From Azophilus sp965247035 (GTDB taxonomy: Bacteria > Pseudomonadota > Gammaproteobacteria > Pseudomonadales > Azotimanducaceae), in assembly GCA_965247035.1 (NCBI GenBank), contig CBDFGJ010000001.1:992001-1056000 (forward strand): a DNA stretch of 64,000 nt, read 5' to 3'. Of this stretch, positions 61,111-64,000 are shown piece by piece (position 1 is the first letter of the stretch; the number at the start of each line of letters is the position of its first letter). The notes beneath the pieces are model-generated. The model did no database searches. It had not been told where the DNA came from and saw nothing but the letters and a program-made list of their open reading frames with translations. A program made the position numbers and the translations under genes.

Positions 61111-61121
61111 CAGGAGCATGG

Positions 61122-61952
61122 ATGGACTATCAGACAATCATCGTTGACGAGCCACGTCCGCTGCTGCGGCGCATCACGCTGAACAGGCCGGAAAAGCGCA
61201 ATCCGCTCTCCAACGAGCTGCGCACCGAACTGTTCCACGCGCTTGAGGCGGCAGACCAAGACGACGCCGCCCGCGTGATGATCATCCGCGGAGCGGGAAG
61301 TTGTTTTTCCGCCGGCTATGACTTGAAGTCCAACGTCATGAGCAAGCAGCCGTTTTACACTGCCGGCGGTTTGGCCAATTGGCCACGCCATGTGGTCGAG
61401 GGGTTCTTCAAGATCTGGGACTTGGCCAAGCCGGTCATCGCCCAAGTGCATGGTTATTGCCTGGCCGGGGGCACGGAGCTGGCGACCGCCTGCGATCTCG
61501 TGTATGTGGCCCAAGACGCCAAGATCGGCTATCCGGTGGTGCGCGCCATCAGCCCGCCAGACAATCAATTCTATCCTTGGATTGTGGGCCTGCGCCGGGC
61601 CATGGAACTCATGCTGACTGGAGACCACATGTCCGGGGTCGAGGCGGCGACAAGCGGGTTCGCAAACCGCGCCTTCCCGGAGGATGAACTGGAGGAAAAA
61701 GTGCTGGACATCGCCGAGCGCGTCGCCATGACGCCAACGGACTTGCAGCAGATCAACAAGCGCGCCGTGCATCGGCAAATGGACGCCATGGGCATCCGCG
61801 CCGGCATCCGGGCAGGAACCGAAATGCAGCAATTGGCTACCTTCACGCAATCCACCCAAGCCCACTTGGCGGAGATGCGCAAGGGCTTGACCCAAGCGCT
61901 CAGCAAGCGGGATGCCGCCTACGGGGACTATAGAACCGTGGCGAAGAAATAG
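61122..61952 (+). CDS. Enoyl-CoA hydratase/isomerase family protein
   Basis: Crotonase-fold enzyme (276 aa) acting on acyl-CoA. The ATG at 61122 has CAGGAG five bases upstream; an in-frame extension to 60651 merely reads through the LLM gene. RRITLNRPEKRNPLSNELRTEL opens the fold, GAGSCFSAGYDLKSN is the first oxyanion loop, and VIAQVHGYCLAGGTELATACDLVY the second. The usual catalytic Glu pair positions are not both evident by eye. Closely follows the second LLM gene, so the operon probably handles CoA-linked intermediates. Confidence 0.9.
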   Translation: MDYQTIIVDEPRPLLRRITLNRPEKRNPLSNELRTELFHALEAADQDDAARVMIIRGAGSCFSAGYDLKSNVMSKQPFYTAGGLANWPRHVVEGFFKIWDLAKPVIAQVHGYCLAGGTELATACDLVYVAQDAKIGYPVVRAISPPDNQFYPWIVGLRRAMELMLTGDHMSGVEAATSGFANRAFPEDELEEKVLDIAERVAMTPTDLQQINKRAVHRQMDAMGIRAGIRAGTEMQQLATFTQSTQAHLAEMRKGLTQALSKRDAAYGDYRTVAKK

Positions 61953-62320
61953 GGCTTGACAGCTACAGCGGCTCGTCGGCGATGACCCTGACCTTGCCGA
62001 TTAAACGCATGAGCGCACCTCAGTAGGACATCCGCATCGCTGCGAACCTTCCTGCCCGCCAGCGTGGTGCCAACATCATCAAGCAGCGCCATCAGATCGG
62101 AACATCATGGGCAAGCTCTTCACCGCACCCGTCGTCTTCGGGCTGGCTGTGGTTGCGTTCTTGTCCGTACGCCAAGATTCACGAACATGACCGTGCAAGG
62201 CATCACCGCGGACGTTCACATGATCTGCATGGCTTTGGGCGGCAACGCCGCAGTCATTTCGCGCTGGCACCGACGCCATCTGCCTGGACGGCATTCCGCT
62301 GAATGAGCCGCCCCTATGGG
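61953..62320 (+). pseudogene. Gap with a possible remnant of a metallo-beta-lactamase-fold gene
   Basis: Most of this gap has no gene. At 62107-62165 a signal-peptide-like MGKLFTAPVVFGLAVVAFLS is readable, and in another frame at 62187-62247 MTVQGITADVHMICMALGGN resembles the N-terminus of MBL-fold hydrolases (TV-x-V-x-D-x-VYM-x-x-GGN). A shift and a stop separate them, and no metal-binding HxHxDH follows. The assignment is weak. Confidence 0.3.
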
Positions 62321-62641
62321 CTACATCTGAAATTCGGGCAGACGGGCCACCAACCCGTCAAGGGCGTCACTGACTTCAATTTGGCACGACAGCCTGGAGT
62401 TCGGCACCCGCTCCGGATTCAAATCCAGCATTTCCTCCTCCATTTCGCCGGGCCGCCCCACCACTTCCATCCATTCATCGCTCAGGATGACGTGGCAGGT
62501 GGCGCAGGAGCACTCGCCGCCGCAATCCGCGTCGATGCCGGGCACGCCGTTGTCGATGGCTCCGCGCATCACTGAACTGCCGTTAGCGGCCTCCACCACA
62601 TGCTCGCTGCCATCGAATTCAATGTAGGTTATGGTGGGCAT
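62321..62641 (-). CDS. 2Fe-2S ferredoxin (adrenodoxin-type)
   Basis: 106-aa plant/adrenodoxin-like electron carrier. The cluster ligands are in DADCGGECSCATCHV (three Cys) and SRLSCQIEV (the fourth). The ATG at 62641 (MPTITYIEFDGSEHVVE) is preceded by GGGAG. Adrenodoxin-type ferredoxins feed electrons to class I P450s; the P450 at 44.7 kb is a plausible partner, although about 16 kb apart. Convergent with the LLM/hydratase operon. No ferredoxin reductase gene is seen. Confidence 0.92.
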   Translation of the reverse strand: MPTITYIEFDGSEHVVEAANGSSVMRGAIDNGVPGIDADCGGECSCATCHVILSDEWMEVVGRPGEMEEEMLDLNPERVPNSRLSCQIEVSDALDGLVARLPEFQM

Positions 62642-62662
62642 GAAGATTCTCCCGCATTCCAT

Positions 62663-62963
62663 GGTAGTGGTGAAGCCGCTTATGATAGCGAAGACCAGCC
62701 AAGCTACAAGCCCACCGCCTCAAGAGCCTTAAGCATCCGCTTCAGGGCGAAGTGGCGATAACTGTCCAAAACTGAACGACTACGGAACATCGTCTGGAAG
62801 GAATGCGTAATACGGCTGTGCAGAATTTTGGGCTGCGGAGAAAATCAAACCGCCGTTTAAAATGGTCAAACAGGATTTCGCGGGACGGCGGGTCACCGCG
62901 CTGTCGCCGGTGGTTGAGGGAATGTCAGGCCGGGGTGCCGCCGCCGTCGGCGGGGACCGGGCT
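62663..62963. other. Intergenic region upstream of the ferredoxin gene
   Basis: About 300 bp without a recognisable gene, RNA or repeat. The ferredoxin promoter should lie near its left end. Confidence 0.4.
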
Positions 62964-63720
62964 CAGTAGAGGATGACCTTGCCCTCTGGGTCTTCGGGAA
63001 CTAGCGGCGGCCGCGTTGGGACCACACCGCGGAGCAAAGGCGGTGCGTAGTCTTCGGCCAAACTCTCAAACACCGTATCGTCTATCAGGTCCTCCTTCAG
63101 CGTTCGCCAAACCGCTCCACCTTGCCATTGGTCTGCAGGCGATAGGGGCGCGTGTAGCGATGCCGGATGCCCAGTTCCCGCAGCATCCGCTCAAACGGAT
63201 GCCCATCCAGGTTCTTCTTGGAGGCAAACTCCGCGCCGTTGTCGCTCAACATCTCCTCAAACTGAATCTGGCAACGACTATTGAGCAGGTTGATTATCCG
63301 CAAGCTGGTGAACATCACCGTCAAACCGGTGATGTCCGGCACCACCTCCGCCCAAGCCAGGCGCGTGCAATCGTCAATCAGGAGGGTGATTTTTCCCGTC
63401 AGATCGTGCCTGCCTGTGAGAGCCATGTATTGTTCCAACAACTCTTTCCGCATTGCCGGGTTGTCAACGTTTTTCAGTTGCGCCCATCCAGCCTGCTTCT
63501 TAATCTCATCTTCAATCACAGGAACGCCGACTCTCACACCAAGCTCTCCGGCAATTTCGTAAGCGGGCTGCAATCTCCGGTCCATATTGGTTGAAGGGAT
63601 CGGTATTATGGCATCTATTGTCTCCTGCAATCGGCCGTATTCTTCCAGAAGCCGGTCAACGATTTTTCCGACTGCGGTTTTATCCCTCCAATTTTTCAAC
63701 TGAAAAACAAGTTCACCCAT
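62964..63720 (-). mobile_element. Chimera of a ComF-like phosphoribosyltransferase and an IS481-type transposase
   Basis: One frame (63097-63720) begins with a ComF-like segment: AIIPIPSTNMDRRLQPAYEIAGELG, then NVDNPAMRKELLEQYMAL and GKITLLIDD, the PRPP-loop region. From that IDD it continues as IS481 integrase core: DDCTRLAWAEVVPDITGLTVMF, EEMLSDNGAEF and RYTRPYRLQTNGKVERF. After VERF one T is missing compared with the expected VERFWRTL, so the frame stops; the shifted frame continues WRTLKEDLIDDTVFESLAEDYA to a stop near 62964. The transposase half is of a different IS481 subgroup from relics 1-6. Not functional as either enzyme unless the fusion is a real gene. Confidence 0.7.
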
Positions 63721-64000
63721 CTCTGTGCGAGTGGTGTCCCAGCGAACATGTCCACTTTCACTGGATTGCCCGGAACAAGCCGGGCAATGACAAATGATAG
63801 GGCTTCGAGTGTATAAAAAGATTTTCAGCTAGCGACGCCGCAACTTGGTTCAGGCCAAGCCAATTTTGCCAAGAGGCCTGCGCCCTTGTGCTTGGTCATT
63901 GAGCATCCGTTCATTGGCATGGCCTCTAGCATACAGCCCTTTATCCTCTCAGCGCGAATTTTCGAGGTGCCCTAAAGCCATCGCCAAGCAAGCCCCTGAC
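63721..64000. other. Right edge without a recognised gene
   Basis: Upstream side of the ComF/IS481 chimera. A 9-bp perfect palindrome ATTGCCCGG-AACAAG-CCGGGCAAT lies near 63765, without a T-run. No coding region can be supported up to the window end. Confidence 0.4.

Noticed and set aside
60651..61121. N-terminal extension of the enoyl-CoA hydratase frame
   Set aside because: It runs through the LLM oxidoreductase gene in another frame; the ATG at 61122 has a good ribosome-binding site and the crotonase fold begins there.
63060..63110. Programmed -1 frameshift in the IS481-type transposase
   Set aside because: IS481 elements normally encode the transposase in one frame, and the downstream part is also divergent, so a decay mutation is simpler.
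63760..63785. Palindrome near the right edge as a terminator or REP element
   Set aside because: Stem is only 9 bp, there is no T-run on either strand and no second copy in the window.
1..64000. CRISPR array
   Set aside because: No regularly spaced direct repeats with unique spacers were found; the repeated sequences are dispersed MITEs and IS fragments.

Overview
The window comes from a GC-rich gammaproteobacterium. Gene content and order resemble Pseudomonadales/Cellvibrionales: infA | clpA-clpS-icd, mnmA-hflD-purB followed by a long-form isocitrate lyase, and thrH | cysH with cysB nearby. Several TonB-dependent receptors, a long P450/SDR/CoA-transferase/LLM-oxidoreductase region and GlcDEF suggest a free-living or host-associated marine-type heterotroph. 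That lifestyle is inferred from gene content only.

Layout. 0-7 kb: a TonB receptor running off the left edge, then minor type IV pilins (FimT-like, PilE-like, PilV, PilW) and a single-ORF fusion of PilX to a PilY1 propeller. 7-16 kb: housekeeping genes (lspA, ribF, murJ, rpsT, proB, obgE, rpmA, rplU, ispB, tRNA-Pro, infA). 16-20 kb: clpA, clpS, icd. 20-26 kb: an accessory patch with a TonB receptor pseudogene cut by an IS481 relic, then an AT-rich foreign TonB receptor lying between inverted IS481 end fragments. 26-40 kb: FAD-linked dehydrogenase, moaE/D/C, mnmA-hflD-purB, aceA, thrH, cysH, cysB, a 5'-nucleotidase, YdcH-like, DnaJ-like and TerB-like genes. 40-48 kb: catabolic genes (two NTF2-like proteins, two SDRs, AlkB-like, P450, class III CoA-transferase) and a broken FGE/sulfatase-modifying gene. 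48-52 kb: glcDEF. 52-58 kb: a membrane protein, a TPP riboswitch driving a TonB receptor, a DsbA-like protein and a membrane-bound nuclease-like protein. 59-63 kb: two LLM flavin oxidoreductases, an enoyl-CoA hydratase-like protein and a 2Fe-2S ferredoxin. The right edge holds a ComF/IS481 chimera.

The most striking genome-level signal is a family of seven ~140-bp non-coding elements with GRAACCTCTGA termini flanked by CTAG/TTAG (an IS5-like YTAR signature). They sit at gene ends: one supplies the purB stop codon and another abuts the aceA stop. A second short element family uses the same CTAG-type sites. Relics of IS481 (six plus the chimera) and IS1380 (three) are all fragmentary, so the genome seems to have gone through an IS burst followed by decay.

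Functional links. The minor pilins and the PilX-PilY1 fusion would prime and tip type IV pili. Icd and AceA share isocitrate at the TCA/glyoxylate branch, and GlcDEF feeds in glyoxylate. MoaC/D/E make molybdopterin. The TPP riboswitch implies that the receptor at 54.4 kb imports thiamin or a precursor. The P450, ferredoxin, SDRs, CoA-transferase, LLM enzymes and hydratase together suggest oxidation and CoA-dependent breakdown of a hydrophobic (steroid- or terpene-like) substrate; the substrate itself cannot be read from the sequence.
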